A stretch of 64,000 nucleotides of DNA from Danxiaibacter flavus (GCF_041060425.1 NZ_JAULBC010000005.1:372001-436000), one strand, 5' to 3'; counted from the stretch's first letter, positions 34,030 through 42,353 are shown. Translations and numbers: made by a program. Notes: a model not told the origin generated them from the letters alone.

Positions 34030-34716
34030 ATGAAAAAAATTATCAGTATTGTTTATCTTCTTTATTGTTTCAGCATCGGGGCATCCGCTCAGGATACCAC
34101 ATCTCATCCAAACACATCAGCCAAAGGATGGACCGATTTATTTAAAACCGATCTTTCCAATGCCGTATTCCCCGATGGTGTATGGAGCGTAACGGATGGC
34201 GTATTGACGGCCACAAAAGATGAAGCTATCTGGAGTGAGAAATCTTACAACAATTTTGTGCTGGATCTGGAATTTAAGAATGCGGAAGGAACTAATAGTG
34301 GTGTTATCGTACATGCCAGCGATATTAAAAACTGGATACCACATTCAGTAGAAATTCAGATTGCAGATGATTATTCAGAAAAATGGTCCAGGGCCTCACC
34401 AACATGGCAATGTGCAGCAGTTTTTGGCCACCAGGCTGCAACCAAAAGAACAGTTAAAAAACCAGGTGAATGGAATCACTATACCATTACATGCATTGAT
34501 AAAAAAATATGGATAGTACTAAATGGCGAACTGGTGAACAGTTTTGATATGAGCTTATATACTTCGGCAACCACCAATCCCGATGGTTCACAAATTCCTG
34601 CATGGTTAAGTAATCCGTTATCATCATTGCCCCTGAAAGGACAGATAGGCTTACAGGGTAAACACGCAGGTGCGCCAATATGGTTCAGGAATATTAAAAT
34701 AAAAGAAGTGAAGTGA
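34030..34716 (+). CDS. DUF1080 / 3-keto-disaccharide hydrolase-type secreted protein
   Basis: A 228-residue protein with signal peptide (ending ASAQ). The core matches the DUF1080 concanavalin-like fold: GWTDLFKTD, WSVTDGVLTA, NFVLDLEFKNAEGTNSGVIV, then PGEWNHYTITC, KIWIVLNGELV and LKGQIGLQGKHAGAPIWFRN. Members hydrolyse 3-keto-glycosides or bind sugars, usually beside oxidoreductases that make the 3-keto group. No such enzyme is adjacent here, though a Gfo/Idh/MocA oxidoreductase lies 9 kb away. It stands alone between two terminators. Confidence 0.88.
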   Translation: MKKIISIVYLLYCFSIGASAQDTTSHPNTSAKGWTDLFKTDLSNAVFPDGVWSVTDGVLTATKDEAIWSEKSYNNFVLDLEFKNAEGTNSGVIVHASDIKNWIPHSVEIQIADDYSEKWSRASPTWQCAAVFGHQAATKRTVKKPGEWNHYTITCIDKKIWIVLNGELVNSFDMSLYTSATTNPDGSQIPAWLSNPLSSLPLKGQIGLQGKHAGAPIWFRNIKIKEVK

Positions 34717-34771
34717 AAGTTGTCTTACACTTTGAAAGCTCAGGACAACTTTCTTTCACGTAGTAACATAG

Positions 34772-34806
34772 AAAAGCCGGAGCAGCTTCAGCGCCCCGGC
34801 TTTTTC
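34772..34806 (+). terminator. Bidirectional terminator between DUF1080 and a small secreted protein
   Basis: AAAGCCGG (34773-34780) pairs with CCGGCTTT (34796-34803) across 15 bases, followed by a T-run; AAAA on the other side lets it serve the opposite strand. The genes on both sides converge on it. Confidence 0.75.
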
Positions 34807-34848
34807 GTGCTTGCCAGGTTTTCATATCATACGAATGAAAAGTAAATA

Positions 34849-35037
34849 CTACTGTTTAACTTGAGCAGCATCAGGTTTCCTTGTCGTATCCTTTTTAGAA
34901 GTATCCTTCTTGGTTGTATCCTGATAAGATTCGTAAGAAGCCAATGCCTTAGAATTTACTTTCTGCGTATGGCCTACTGTAATTGCCGTTCCAAATACAG
35001 CCACTGTAACAAGGCCTGATAATAATAATTTTTTCAT
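34849..35037 (-). CDS. Small secreted Lys/Thr/Asp-rich protein
   Basis: A 62-residue frame from ATG 35037, two codons after another possible ATG at 35043. It has a signal-like start (MKKLLLSGLVTVAVFGTAIT) and a polar tail of DTTKKDTSKKDTT repeats. No family is recognised. The clear signal peptide and a terminator right behind the stop support a real gene. The charged repeat tail suggests a periplasmic or surface-associated peptide. Confidence 0.6.
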   Translation of the reverse strand: MKKLLLSGLVTVAVFGTAITVGHTQKVNSKALASYESYQDTTKKDTSKKDTTRKPDAAQVKQ

Positions 35038-35182
35038 AGTCATAAACTTTTTTTGATTATACCATGTTATTTTTCAAGTATCATGCCATTAATAAAAAGC
35101 GGGTGAAAAAACATAATAAAAAAAAACTTAAAGCATCACCTGTTGAACAACAATGTCGCAGTATTAATTCAACTTTATACTT

Positions 35183-35503
35183 ATGAAAACATTCTTGGCT
35201 TTACTGCTATCAGTTCTTGCCATAATAGTATTTGTAGTGGCCTCTAAACCTGACTATGATGAGTGCATGCAAATGGGAAAACAAATTGCGGAAAGACGGA
35301 TAGCCCGTAAATATCCCGGGTACTTAAATGTTGCAGATACCACGTTGGATAGTGCAGCATTGCATGCCCCTCAAAAAATAATTGTTACGGACAGGTTCTT
35401 GTTTAAAGAGATTACATACTCATGGAACGGCCATGTTCAATTATTAGGTAAGGCTTATCTTGGAAGTTTTCATATTTCACCGGACACGGTTGGAAGACCG
35501 TAA
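35183..35503 (+). CDS. Small membrane-anchored protein, unknown function
   Basis: A 106-residue protein with an N-terminal hydrophobic anchor or signal (MKTFLALLLSVLAIIVFVVA), then a soluble part (DYDECMQMGKQIAERRIARK; FKEITYSWNGHVQLLGKAYLG). I do not recognise a family; the C-terminal half looks like a small beta domain, perhaps DUF4359-like, but this is weak. Its stop codon lies inside the first unit of a short tandem repeat. Confidence 0.65.
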   Translation: MKTFLALLLSVLAIIVFVVASKPDYDECMQMGKQIAERRIARKYPGYLNVADTTLDSAALHAPQKIIVTDRFLFKEITYSWNGHVQLLGKAYLGSFHISPDTVGRP

Positions 35504-35565
35504 GACGCGTAAGACGCGTAAGACACGTAAGACACGTAAGATAGTAAGACAGTAAGATAGTAAGA
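35500..35565. repeat. Short tandem repeat GTAAGACGC/GTAAGACAC/GTAAGATA
   Basis: About seven copies of an 8-10 bp unit (GTAAGACGC twice, GTAAGACAC twice, then GTAAGATA and GTAAGACA forms) run head to tail. The first copy contains the stop codon of the preceding gene. The array looks like a slippage-prone microsatellite. Confidence 0.8.
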
Positions 35566-35641
35566 AGGGAAGAGCGGTCCAGTTTGGTAAGATTAGAGAA
35601 AACATTTCATTTATCACTCTCACCAGTAATCCTAATACAAT

Positions 35642-35794
35642 TTAATGTACTGTGCTATCGGCAACATGCATTTTTCCGGACTTCACACGAACACTATCGC
35701 CTGTAGATTGCCTGATATACTGTGAACCGGTGCATGCTGCATATGCGATCATTAGTACTATCATCAGCACCATTACAACAACTTGCTTTTTCAT
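35642..35794 (-). CDS. Very small lipoprotein
   Basis: A 50-residue frame from ATG 35794: MKKQVVVMVLMIVLMIAYAAC is a lipoprotein signal with Cys21 as the lipid site, then a short polar tail. The longer frame to 35947 lacks sense before this signal. Such tiny lipoproteins are common in this phylum; the function is unknown. It is divergent from the DUF72 gene. Confidence 0.55.
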   Translation of the reverse strand: MKKQVVVMVLMIVLMIAYAACTGSQYIRQSTGDSVRVKSGKMHVADSTVH

Positions 35795-35968
35795 AGCGAG
35801 GTTTATTAACCTGTTGCAAGGATAAAGCCGCTTTCTTTCAAATAAGGTAAGTGTTCTTTTAAATAAAATTTTATACGCACGCGCGGCACTAAATACACAT
35901 TTTCCTCTTGCTGTTGGCAGTTTAATGTACAAACAGGTTTGGTTCAAAAATTGTCACATTATACTGTT

Positions 35969-36706
35969 ATGAAAAGGAATGTTCATATTGGCATGTCAGG
36001 TTGGAGTTATGGCGACTGGAAAAACGTGTTTTACCCTTCGGGTATTAGCAGTAAAGAATGGTTGTCATTTTATGCTGAATCATTTTCCTGTACAGAAATC
36101 AATTCCAGCTTCTATCGTTTGCCGCGCAAACAAACAGTTGAAAATTGGGCTGACATGGTGCCGAAGCATTTTTATTTCTGTCCGAAGCTAAACAGGTACA
36201 TCACACATCTGAAAAAACTGCGTGAACCGGAAGAACCCATGGAGCGGTTCTTCGGCGTATTTGCCCCGATGTTAAAAAAGATGGGACCGGTATTGATACA
36301 ACTTCCTCCGTCGCTCTCTTTTCATGAAGATGTAGCAGCTGCTTTTTTCGGGTTATTGAAAAACAAGTACAGCGTTGCAGATTTTGTATTGGAGCCGCGG
36401 CACAAAAGCTGGCTGGAAGACGAAAGCATCAAGCTGCTAAAAAAGTATAAGATTGGGTTTGTAGTCTCACAATCGGGCGTTGGCTTTCCTTATGCCGAAT
36501 ATATAACATCAGGGAACATTTACGTTCGCTTTCACGGACCAGGTAAGTTATACGCATCTTCTTACACAGAAGAAGAACTTACTTATTTCGCTTCTCTGTT
36601 CAAAAAATGGCTGAAAGAAAAACATAGCCTGTGGATTTTCTTTAACAACACCTATAATGGCATAGCTATCGAAAACGCCAAAGTACTTGAAAAAATGCTC
36701 ACTTAA
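35969..36706 (+). CDS. DUF72 family protein (YecE-like)
   Basis: A 245-residue protein from ATG 35969, where the family opening HIGMSGWSYGDWKNVFYP begins almost at once. Further family marks are FSCTEINSSFYRLPRKQTVENWA, FYFCPKLNRYITH, PVLIQLPPS, VLEPRHKSW, and the C-terminal WIFFNNTYNGIAIENA. DUF72 proteins form a TIM-barrel fold and their reaction is not established. The gene is followed 29 bp later by an AI-2E-type transporter on the same strand, so the two may be one operon. Confidence 0.9.
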   Translation: MKRNVHIGMSGWSYGDWKNVFYPSGISSKEWLSFYAESFSCTEINSSFYRLPRKQTVENWADMVPKHFYFCPKLNRYITHLKKLREPEEPMERFFGVFAPMLKKMGPVLIQLPPSLSFHEDVAAAFFGLLKNKYSVADFVLEPRHKSWLEDESIKLLKKYKIGFVVSQSGVGFPYAEYITSGNIYVRFHGPGKLYASSYTEEELTYFASLFKKWLKEKHSLWIFFNNTYNGIAIENAKVLEKMLT

Positions 36707-36735
36707 ACATTCGTGATCACATCAAAACATCAGAT

Positions 36736-37839
36736 ATGATAAAATCTTGGCCTTTACTTATCAGACTTACATTCATCTTACTCTTACTGTTCCTCGTTCT
36801 TTACGCTCTTTATATAGCGCAGGGCATTTTCGTTCCGTTGGGATTTTCTCTTCTGCTGGCTATATTGTTGCAGCCAATACAGTTTAAATGTATGCGGTTT
36901 AAAATTCCACGCATACCGGCCATTATGATTGCCATGCTGGTTGCTGCCATCGTTCTTACCGGCATACTGGTATTTATGTATTACCAGGTTTCAACTTTCG
37001 TAAACGATTTTGGTACGGTTAAGAAGAATTTGCTGCAGTTTTTTTCCCAGGTGCAGGACTGGTTCAGTTCAACATTCAATGTAAGCAAACAGAAACAACA
37101 GCAATTAATTGAGCAAACAAAGGAAAACAGTGTCGAAAAAGTTGGCGCGGTAGCTGGCATTATTGGTGCATCCTTCGCCTCGGTAGTTGTTGTTCCTGTG
37201 TATGTATTTCTTTTTATGTACTACAGCGACCATCTAAAGCATTTTATCGTCAACCTGTTTGATCAAAAACATCTAACTAAGGTAACGCACGCGTTGCAGG
37301 AGGTCCGTACTGTTATACAACATTACATTACCGGGCTTTTGTTAGAAACTACCTGTGTGGCTGTGCTTAATAGTATCGGTTTAATGATCATCGGTGTTCC
37401 GTTTGCTATATTGCTTGGCGTTATCGGTGCCATCTTAAATCTTATTCCTTATATAGGCGGTCTTATTTCAGTTGTATTAACAGCTTTAATAACATTAACC
37501 AATACGGGCGATGCATATAAAATGCTTGGCTCATTTATCGTTTATTTGATAGTACAGTTTATTGACAACAATTTTTTTGTTCCGCGCATCATTGGTTCAC
37601 ATGTAAAACTCAACGCGCTTATTTCCCTTATTGCAGTTTTAGTTGGCGGCGCCATTGCAGGTGTGGGCGGTATGTTTTTAAGTATTCCTTTTATAGCCAT
37701 TGCCAAAGTGGTCTTTGATCATGTGGAAGATCTCAAGCCATGGGGAACATTGTTTGGTGATGAGGAAAATGCAGGTTGGAACTTACGGTTGGCCAGAAGG
37801 AAAGCACGCGCAATTCAGGCAAACAAAAAAGACAAGTGA
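36736..37839 (+). CDS. AI-2E family transporter (PerM/YdiK type membrane protein)
   Basis: A 367-residue membrane protein with about eight helices: two N-terminal, a soluble middle (about 85-140), then the conserved hydrophobic core GVIGAILNLIPYIGGLISVV and NFFVPRIIGSHVKLNALISL, which marks this family. Members include a possible autoinducer exporter and sodium/proton antiporters, so substrate is uncertain. It follows DUF72 by 29 bp. A weak stem with T-rich end (CAAGTG...CACTTG, 37831-37858) overlaps the stop and may terminate the unit. Confidence 0.9.
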   Translation: MIKSWPLLIRLTFILLLLFLVLYALYIAQGIFVPLGFSLLLAILLQPIQFKCMRFKIPRIPAIMIAMLVAAIVLTGILVFMYYQVSTFVNDFGTVKKNLLQFFSQVQDWFSSTFNVSKQKQQQLIEQTKENSVEKVGAVAGIIGASFASVVVVPVYVFLFMYYSDHLKHFIVNLFDQKHLTKVTHALQEVRTVIQHYITGLLLETTCVAVLNSIGLMIIGVPFAILLGVIGAILNLIPYIGGLISVVLTALITLTNTGDAYKMLGSFIVYLIVQFIDNNFFVPRIIGSHVKLNALISLIAVLVGGAIAGVGGMFLSIPFIAIAKVVFDHVEDLKPWGTLFGDEENAGWNLRLARRKARAIQANKKDK

Positions 37840-37888
37840 TACAAATACCACTTGCCTTTTGCAGATTAGACAGGGATTCGGAAAACAG

Positions 37889-38446
37889 CTATCTTGAAAC
37901 GGCATGTATGCCTTCTGCTATTTCTTCAATCATTTTTTTGTTGAATGCATCAAGATCTTTGGGACTACGGCTGGTAACCAACCCGTTGTCCACCACCACT
38001 TCTTCATCTTTCCAGGTAACGCCTGCATTTTCAAGATCGGTTTTGAGAGAAGGATAGGAAGTCATCTCTTTTCCTTTCAGCAAACCTGTTTCTATCAGCA
38101 GTTGCGGACCATGGCATATGGCTGCAATAGGTTTGCCTTCATCAAAGAATTGTTGGGCAAAGTCTACACAATCTTTATTCAGCCGCATTTTATCCGGATT
38201 GATAACTCCGCCGGGAATCATTAACGCGTCATAGTTTTCTACGTCTGCATAAGCAACCTCTACATCAACGGGCAATTCAATGGACCAATGATCATGATCC
38301 CATGCTTTTACTTTGTCTTTTTGCGGAGACACTATATGCACTTTGGCACCAGCATCTTCTAAAGCCTTTTTCGGACTTGTCAGTTCCACTTCCTCAAAGC
38401 CGTTTTCAGTAAGTATGGCAACAGTTTTACCTTCTAGCTTTTTCAT
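37889..38446 (-). CDS. DJ-1/PfpI family protein (type 1 glutamine amidotransferase-like)
   Basis: A 185-residue cytoplasmic protein. The nucleophile elbow AAICHGPQLL carries Cys111; the preceding Glu (ENGFEE, about 14-19) and the later His complete the usual active site. The sequence resembles PfpI/YhbO general-stress proteins (KVKAWDHDHW; SYPSLKTDLENAG). Such enzymes are described as proteases or glyoxalase/deglycase-like stress proteins; the exact activity is disputed. It is transcribed leftward and converges with the AI-2E gene. Confidence 0.9.
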   Translation of the reverse strand: MKKLEGKTVAILTENGFEEVELTSPKKALEDAGAKVHIVSPQKDKVKAWDHDHWSIELPVDVEVAYADVENYDALMIPGGVINPDKMRLNKDCVDFAQQFFDEGKPIAAICHGPQLLIETGLLKGKEMTSYPSLKTDLENAGVTWKDEEVVVDNGLVTSRSPKDLDAFNKKMIEEIAEGIHAVSR

Positions 38447-38533
38447 TACTTTTTGTTTTTGTGATTTTAGAATGATTTATGCCAAAACCGCTACAAAAAC
38501 CAAGCCTCCGGAATTGTGTAGAATTTTTACGTG

Positions 38534-39262
38534 CTAATACTTTTTCATACAGGTTTTACATATATAACTGCGACGCTTTGTTTTGCCTGTGTATTTTTTT
38601 TGAATGGGATGTTTTTGCGGACATTCTTTTTGTTCATATACTTCCCAATGTTTCTTCAGTTCATATTTCTTTTTCCATTTGAGAAAGTCTTTGCTATAAG
38701 TTTTTGTCTGCTTGATAAGAGCTGTAATCTTTTCCGGGGGAATGTTTCCAAGTTTTGATTCAGGATGAATCTTAACACGATACAAAACTTCATTACGGAT
38801 AATGTTACCAACACCTGAGAAAATATCAGCATCTAACAAAAGATCTCCGATCTGCTTGCTTTTATCCTGCTGAAGCAACATTTTTTTGACATATGCTGCG
38901 CTCCATTCAGGAGAGAGCATATCGAGTCGCCAGTCGTACACATCATTGAGATCCTCATTTATAATTTTTGCAGAAGCAACGTAACAGTTTAGCTCGCCGT
39001 TGGTGAAGGCCAGGTGTACACTGGCGTTCACGCCTTTTTTTCGATCGTTGATGCGGTAATTTCCAAAAAGTCCAAAAGGTACCCTTACCGTGAAATCGTT
39101 AAAACAGATCAGGAAATGCTTTCCCCAGGTTTTAAAGTCAATAACCTTTTTATGCTCCAGTTGCGAAAAATCAATTTTCGCATACCCTTTGGCTTCTTTA
39201 ATGATCTTTCCTTTAAACGGCGCAACCTCTTCCTTTAAAATAACCAGTGACGGACCTTCCAT
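38534..39262 (-). CDS. Nei/Fpg (formamidopyrimidine-DNA glycosylase) family protein lacking Pro2
   Basis: A 242-residue protein with the Fpg/Nei layout: N-terminal beta-sandwich beginning MEGPSLVILKEE, helix-two-turn-helix with QIGDLLLDADIFSGVGNIIRN (Asn binding DNA), and a C-terminal zinc-finger-like segment (CPQKH...SYICKTC). Normal Fpg/Nei proteins start MPE and use Pro2 as the Schiff-base nucleophile. Here residue 2 is Glu and the Pro is missing, although GPS and ILKEE align. No other ATG lies upstream: the stop of the META gene is 1 bp before. The zinc ligands look like Cys-His-Cys-Cys rather than four Cys. The family is sure; glycosylase activity is not. Confidence 0.85.
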   Translation of the reverse strand: MEGPSLVILKEEVAPFKGKIIKEAKGYAKIDFSQLEHKKVIDFKTWGKHFLICFNDFTVRVPFGLFGNYRINDRKKGVNASVHLAFTNGELNCYVASAKIINEDLNDVYDWRLDMLSPEWSAAYVKKMLLQQDKSKQIGDLLLDADIFSGVGNIIRNEVLYRVKIHPESKLGNIPPEKITALIKQTKTYSKDFLKWKKKYELKKHWEVYEQKECPQKHPIQKKYTGKTKRRSYICKTCMKKY

Positions 39263-39263
39263 A

Positions 39264-39698
39264 CTATGCTTTTTCCTTTACAAGACCTTGTTTGGATCTT
39301 CCCCATTTGGACAATATGGTTTTATCGTTTAACAGGAACAGAAAACCATCCTCAAACCGATAATTGGTTGTTGACATCAGGTTGTCCAGGAATGCTTTTT
39401 CATTATACCCCTGGCAAGCCATTTTAGTTGTAACCAGCTGATTATTAAATATTAGAGAATCACCCTGCACCGAAAACCGGCCTTTTAAGCTATTACATCC
39501 GGTATTCCCGGAAAACGAGCTTTCTTTTAGAGAAAACTTAAGTGTAGGTGTTGTGCCTGTGGCGGTGTCGGATGCCATTGCCGGTTGCAAAAACCACTCG
39601 CCTTCAAGAGATGGCGTTTTGGTCTGTTGTTTGAGTGTTGTTCCGCCAATACTTGAAAAAGCAACCAGAAGAAATACGTAGACAAATATATTTTTCAT
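39264..39698 (-). CDS. META-domain secreted protein (HslJ-like)
   Basis: A 144-residue protein from ATG 39698 (an ATG at 39707 is almost as good). A signal peptide (MKNIFVYVFLLVAFSSIGG) leads to a META/HslJ domain: LEGEWFLQPA, TLKFSLKESSFSGNTGCNSL, FNNQLVTTKMACQGYNEKAF, then LFLLNDKTILSKW. These small beta proteins are linked to stress or surface functions and are poorly understood. Its stop codon ends 1 bp before the Nei-like start codon, so the two are co-transcribed, perhaps translationally coupled. Confidence 0.87.
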   Translation of the reverse strand: MKNIFVYVFLLVAFSSIGGTTLKQQTKTPSLEGEWFLQPAMASDTATGTTPTLKFSLKESSFSGNTGCNSLKGRFSVQGDSLIFNNQLVTTKMACQGYNEKAFLDNLMSTTNYRFEDGFLFLLNDKTILSKWGRSKQGLVKEKA

Positions 39699-39856
39699 GG
39701 CTTTCATTTTTTGATGTAGAAAATGCGCTGTTATACCCATAATACAGGGAGTATTGTTTCAATTTTCCTGCCAGCAGCAGAAGACTGTCGCTAAATCTTA
39801 ACAAAATGGTTTCCAATAACGAAAATGCCAGGCATAGAAGCTTTTTATTCTTTCAT

Positions 39857-39864
39857 TAATTTTG
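39857..39864 (+). promoter_or_regulatory. -7 box of the DUF2480 gene, 5 bp before the start codon
   Basis: TAATTTTG matches TAnnTTTG exactly and ends 5 bp before ATG 39870. It selects that start over the longer frame from 39825 and implies a transcript with little or no leader. No TTG -33 is seen. Confidence 0.45.
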
Positions 39865-39869
39865 TCTCT

Positions 39870-40376
39870 ATGCAAGACACAATTGTTAATAAAGTTGCGG
39901 AGAGCGGGATTATATCGCTGGATCTTGAAAACTTCTATCCAAAAGGCGAGATAAAAGTGTTTGATCTGAAGCATCATTTATTTATGGGATTGATTTTGAA
40001 GGAGAAAGATTTCAGGGCTGCCCTTCAGGCGACAGATTGGGAAGCTTATCGCGATGCTTACGTTGCAGTAACCTGCTCGGCCGATGCGGTAATTCCCATG
40101 TGGGCATATATGCTGGTTGCTACATATTTGCAGCCGGTTGCCAAAGATGTGGTGTTTGGTGATGAGAAAAGCCTGGTAAATACCCTCATCATAAAAAACC
40201 TTGGTTTTGTGAACGGTGAAGAATACCTTGACAAAAGGGTTGTGGTGAAAGGCTGTGGAGACGTGCAAATACCAGAATCAGCCTACCTGGAAATAACGAA
40301 CAAGCTACGCCCATTCGCTAAAAGCATAATGTATGGCGAGCCGTGTAGTACGGTGCCGATTTTTAAGAAGAAGTAA
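39870..40376 (+). CDS. DUF2480 family protein
   Basis: A 168-residue protein with the DUF2480 pattern: NKVAESGIISLDLENFYP at the start, FMGLILKEKDFR, the block WEAYRDAYVAVTCSADAVIP, and CGDVQIPESAYLEITNKLRP, then YGEPCSTVPIFKK. The family is largely restricted to Bacteroidota and has no known function; the conserved Cys residues (CSADA, GCGD, PCST) hint at metal or redox chemistry. It is cytoplasmic. The gene is monocistronic and followed by a clear terminator. Confidence 0.88.
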   Translation: MQDTIVNKVAESGIISLDLENFYPKGEIKVFDLKHHLFMGLILKEKDFRAALQATDWEAYRDAYVAVTCSADAVIPMWAYMLVATYLQPVAKDVVFGDEKSLVNTLIIKNLGFVNGEEYLDKRVVVKGCGDVQIPESAYLEITNKLRPFAKSIMYGEPCSTVPIFKKK

Positions 40377-40400
40377 GAGTGAGAAGGAAAATATTGGAAA

Positions 40401-40426
40401 AGTTCGGGGAAGCCCGGACTTTTTTT
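40401..40426 (+). terminator. Terminator of the DUF2480 gene
   Basis: AGTTCGGG and CCCGGACT pair (one G-T) around GAAG, followed by seven T. It lies 24 bp after the stop codon. Confidence 0.85.
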
Positions 40427-40641
40427 GATTCCATAAGAAAAGTATGCACACCCAGATACTTTTCCTGAGAAAGAATCCGGGTTAAATTTATTAACGCCAG
40501 GAATTCAGGCTGCCCCCTGCGGCAAAACAAAAAACAGCTTCACCGTTCCACGAGCCATTTACTATCTTCATGCTGTTAGAACATAAGCAAAAGACACATT
40601 AGCCGAACAATCGGAATTGAAAAAATAACGTTTAGAAAAAA

Positions 40642-41763
40642 ATGGTTATGGAATTTGAAATACCATTATTACCCCCAACATCTGACATTGAAACAAAAGC
40701 TGTATTGAAACAGTTGGCTAACGCGCATCGCTATCTGGCATTGTTGAATGGAAGATGCAACGTGATACCAAATGAAAATATTTTGATTAACACCCTTTCC
40801 TTACAAGAAGCAAAGGAAAGCAGCGCTATAGAAAATATTATCACCACACACGATGAAGTTTATAAGGCTGAATTATTGGAAAGTTTTGTAAATGACGCCG
40901 CCGCCAAAGAAGTAAGCCGTTATGCACAGGCCTTAAGACAAGGATTCCAAGATGTCCGGAAAAATAAACTAATTACCAATAGGCATATTCTGCAAATACA
41001 GCAAACGCTGGAACAGAACGATGCAGGATATCGAAGAAATGCAGGCACTATACTAAAAAACGAAAGAACCGGAGAAATTGTCTATACACCACCACAGGAT
41101 TATCCAGCCATTGAGAAATTAATGAACAACCTTGTTCAATTTATAAATGATGAATCAATGAGCGATGCGGACCCTTTAATAAAGATGGCGGTTATCCACC
41201 ACCGGTTTGAGACGGTGCATCCGTTTTACGATGGCAATGGTCGCACCGGCAGAATTATTAACATTCTTTATTTAGTTAAAGAAGACCTGCTCACATTACC
41301 TATTCTATATCTGAGCCGCTTCATTATTCAATATAAGGCTGACTACTACCGGTTGTTACAACAGGTAAGAGTAGACGGAAATTGGGAACCATGGTTACTG
41401 TTTATGCTTAAAGCAGTAGAAGAAACTGCCAAGCAAACCCTTCATTTGATAGATGGAATAAAAAATCTGATGCAGGATTATAAAAAACGCATCCGAAGCG
41501 AGCTTCCTAAAATATATAGCCAGGATTTGTTAAATAATCTGTTTAAACATCCTTATACCAAAATAGAGTTTTTGGAAACTGAACTGAATGTGAGCCGGCA
41601 GACGGCCTCTATTTATTTGAATAAACTTTGTGACGCTGGAATGCTCACTAAGATCAAGATAGGAAAAAGCAACTTTTATATGAATGATCCGTTATATCTG
41701 CTTTTTTTGGATGGAGTACCACCCGCTCAACCAGCGGAGCCTATTACCACTATAACTCGCTAA
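40642..41763 (+). CDS. Fic family protein with N-terminal inhibitory motif and C-terminal winged helix
   Basis: A 373-residue Fic protein. The active-site loop HPFYDGNGRTGR (193-204) is complete, with catalytic His193, so AMP transfer from ATP to a target hydroxyl is expected. The inhibitory helix SSAIEN (60-65, the S/TxxxE(G/N) motif) is N-terminal, making it a class II Fic whose Glu64 holds the enzyme off. The C-terminal part (about 290-360; TKIEFLETELNVSRQTASIY) is a winged helix-turn-helix that may bind DNA for self-regulation. ATG 40648 is an alternative start. It opens a small accessory patch with DUF2185 and a membrane protein. Confidence 0.93.
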   Translation: MVMEFEIPLLPPTSDIETKAVLKQLANAHRYLALLNGRCNVIPNENILINTLSLQEAKESSAIENIITTHDEVYKAELLESFVNDAAAKEVSRYAQALRQGFQDVRKNKLITNRHILQIQQTLEQNDAGYRRNAGTILKNERTGEIVYTPPQDYPAIEKLMNNLVQFINDESMSDADPLIKMAVIHHRFETVHPFYDGNGRTGRIINILYLVKEDLLTLPILYLSRFIIQYKADYYRLLQQVRVDGNWEPWLLFMLKAVEETAKQTLHLIDGIKNLMQDYKKRIRSELPKIYSQDLLNNLFKHPYTKIEFLETELNVSRQTASIYLNKLCDAGMLTKIKIGKSNFYMNDPLYLLFLDGVPPAQPAEPITTITR

Positions 41764-41817
41764 TATTTAATGGATTATCATCTGTCCGAAAATGCTCTTT
41801 CTTAACATATCGAAATA

Positions 41818-41880
41818 ACATGTTAGAATTTTCGTATTTTACAAACACGAAAATAGGACATGTTAGAATTTTTGTATTTT
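41818..41880. promoter_or_regulatory. Two 23-bp direct repeats between fic and the DUF2185 gene (possible operator)
   Basis: ACATGTTAGAATTTTCGTATTTT at 41818-41840 recurs at 41858-41880 with one change (one T for C); the period is 40 bp, close to four helical turns. Between them, ATTTTCGT and ACGAAAAT form an 8-bp inverted pair. Repeats of this size behind a winged-helix Fic gene suggest protein binding sites, but that is inference. The 251-bp gap otherwise holds no gene. Confidence 0.5.
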
Positions 41881-42014
41881 CTTGACACGTGTTAAAGATA
41901 TCAGGGCAAAAACCTATTTCATTAACATGACAATAATTCCAAACGAGACGCAAATTATGGTTTCCAAAAGCCAACCCAACAAACTTCCTCTTCATTTGGA
42001 ATTGTATTTACACT

Positions 42015-42353
42015 ATGGCTAATAATAAACGCTATAAACTAAAAGGAGAACAAATAAGAAGCTTGATCGAACCAATGGGAGGTTGCATCGCAACCGACAA
42101 AATAACTGTTCACGGCGAGTTGGTGGATTATATGTTACGAGAAAAACCAGTCAATGATATAGATAGCGGATGGCAGTTTTTTTCGGGAACAGAAGATCAA
42201 GATTATGTCAATGATCCAAATAACTCTGCAATTTATGATGTAAATACAATTGCAAATTACGACCCTGCTATAATTCCTTATTTGCATCTGCCTGTCGGAA
42301 CGCAACTTGAGCGGATTCGCGGAACTGATAAATTTCAGATTATACCTGGCTAA
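42015..42353 (+). CDS. DUF2185 (Imm33-like) protein
   Basis: A 112-residue soluble protein matching DUF2185: GGCIATDKITVHGELVDYML, REKPVNDIDSGWQFFSGTED, QDYVNDPNNSAIYDVNTIAN, and YLHLPVGTQLERIRG. Domains of this family occur as Imm33 immunity proteins of polymorphic toxin loci, but also as stand-alone proteins with no known partner. Here the neighbours are a Fic enzyme 251 bp upstream and a small membrane protein downstream; no toxin C-terminal domain is adjacent. An immunity role is only a possibility. Confidence 0.82.
   Translation: MANNKRYKLKGEQIRSLIEPMGGCIATDKITVHGELVDYMLREKPVNDIDSGWQFFSGTEDQDYVNDPNNSAIYDVNTIANYDPAIIPYLHLPVGTQLERIRGTDKFQIIPG

Noticed and set aside
35500..35565. CRISPR or regulatory array of GTAAGACGC units
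   Set aside because: The units are 8-10 bp and contiguous, typical of a slipped microsatellite.
41750..41995. An 81-codon minus-strand frame after fic
   Set aside because: It overlaps the fic 3' end and the 23-bp direct repeats; no recognisable protein feature.
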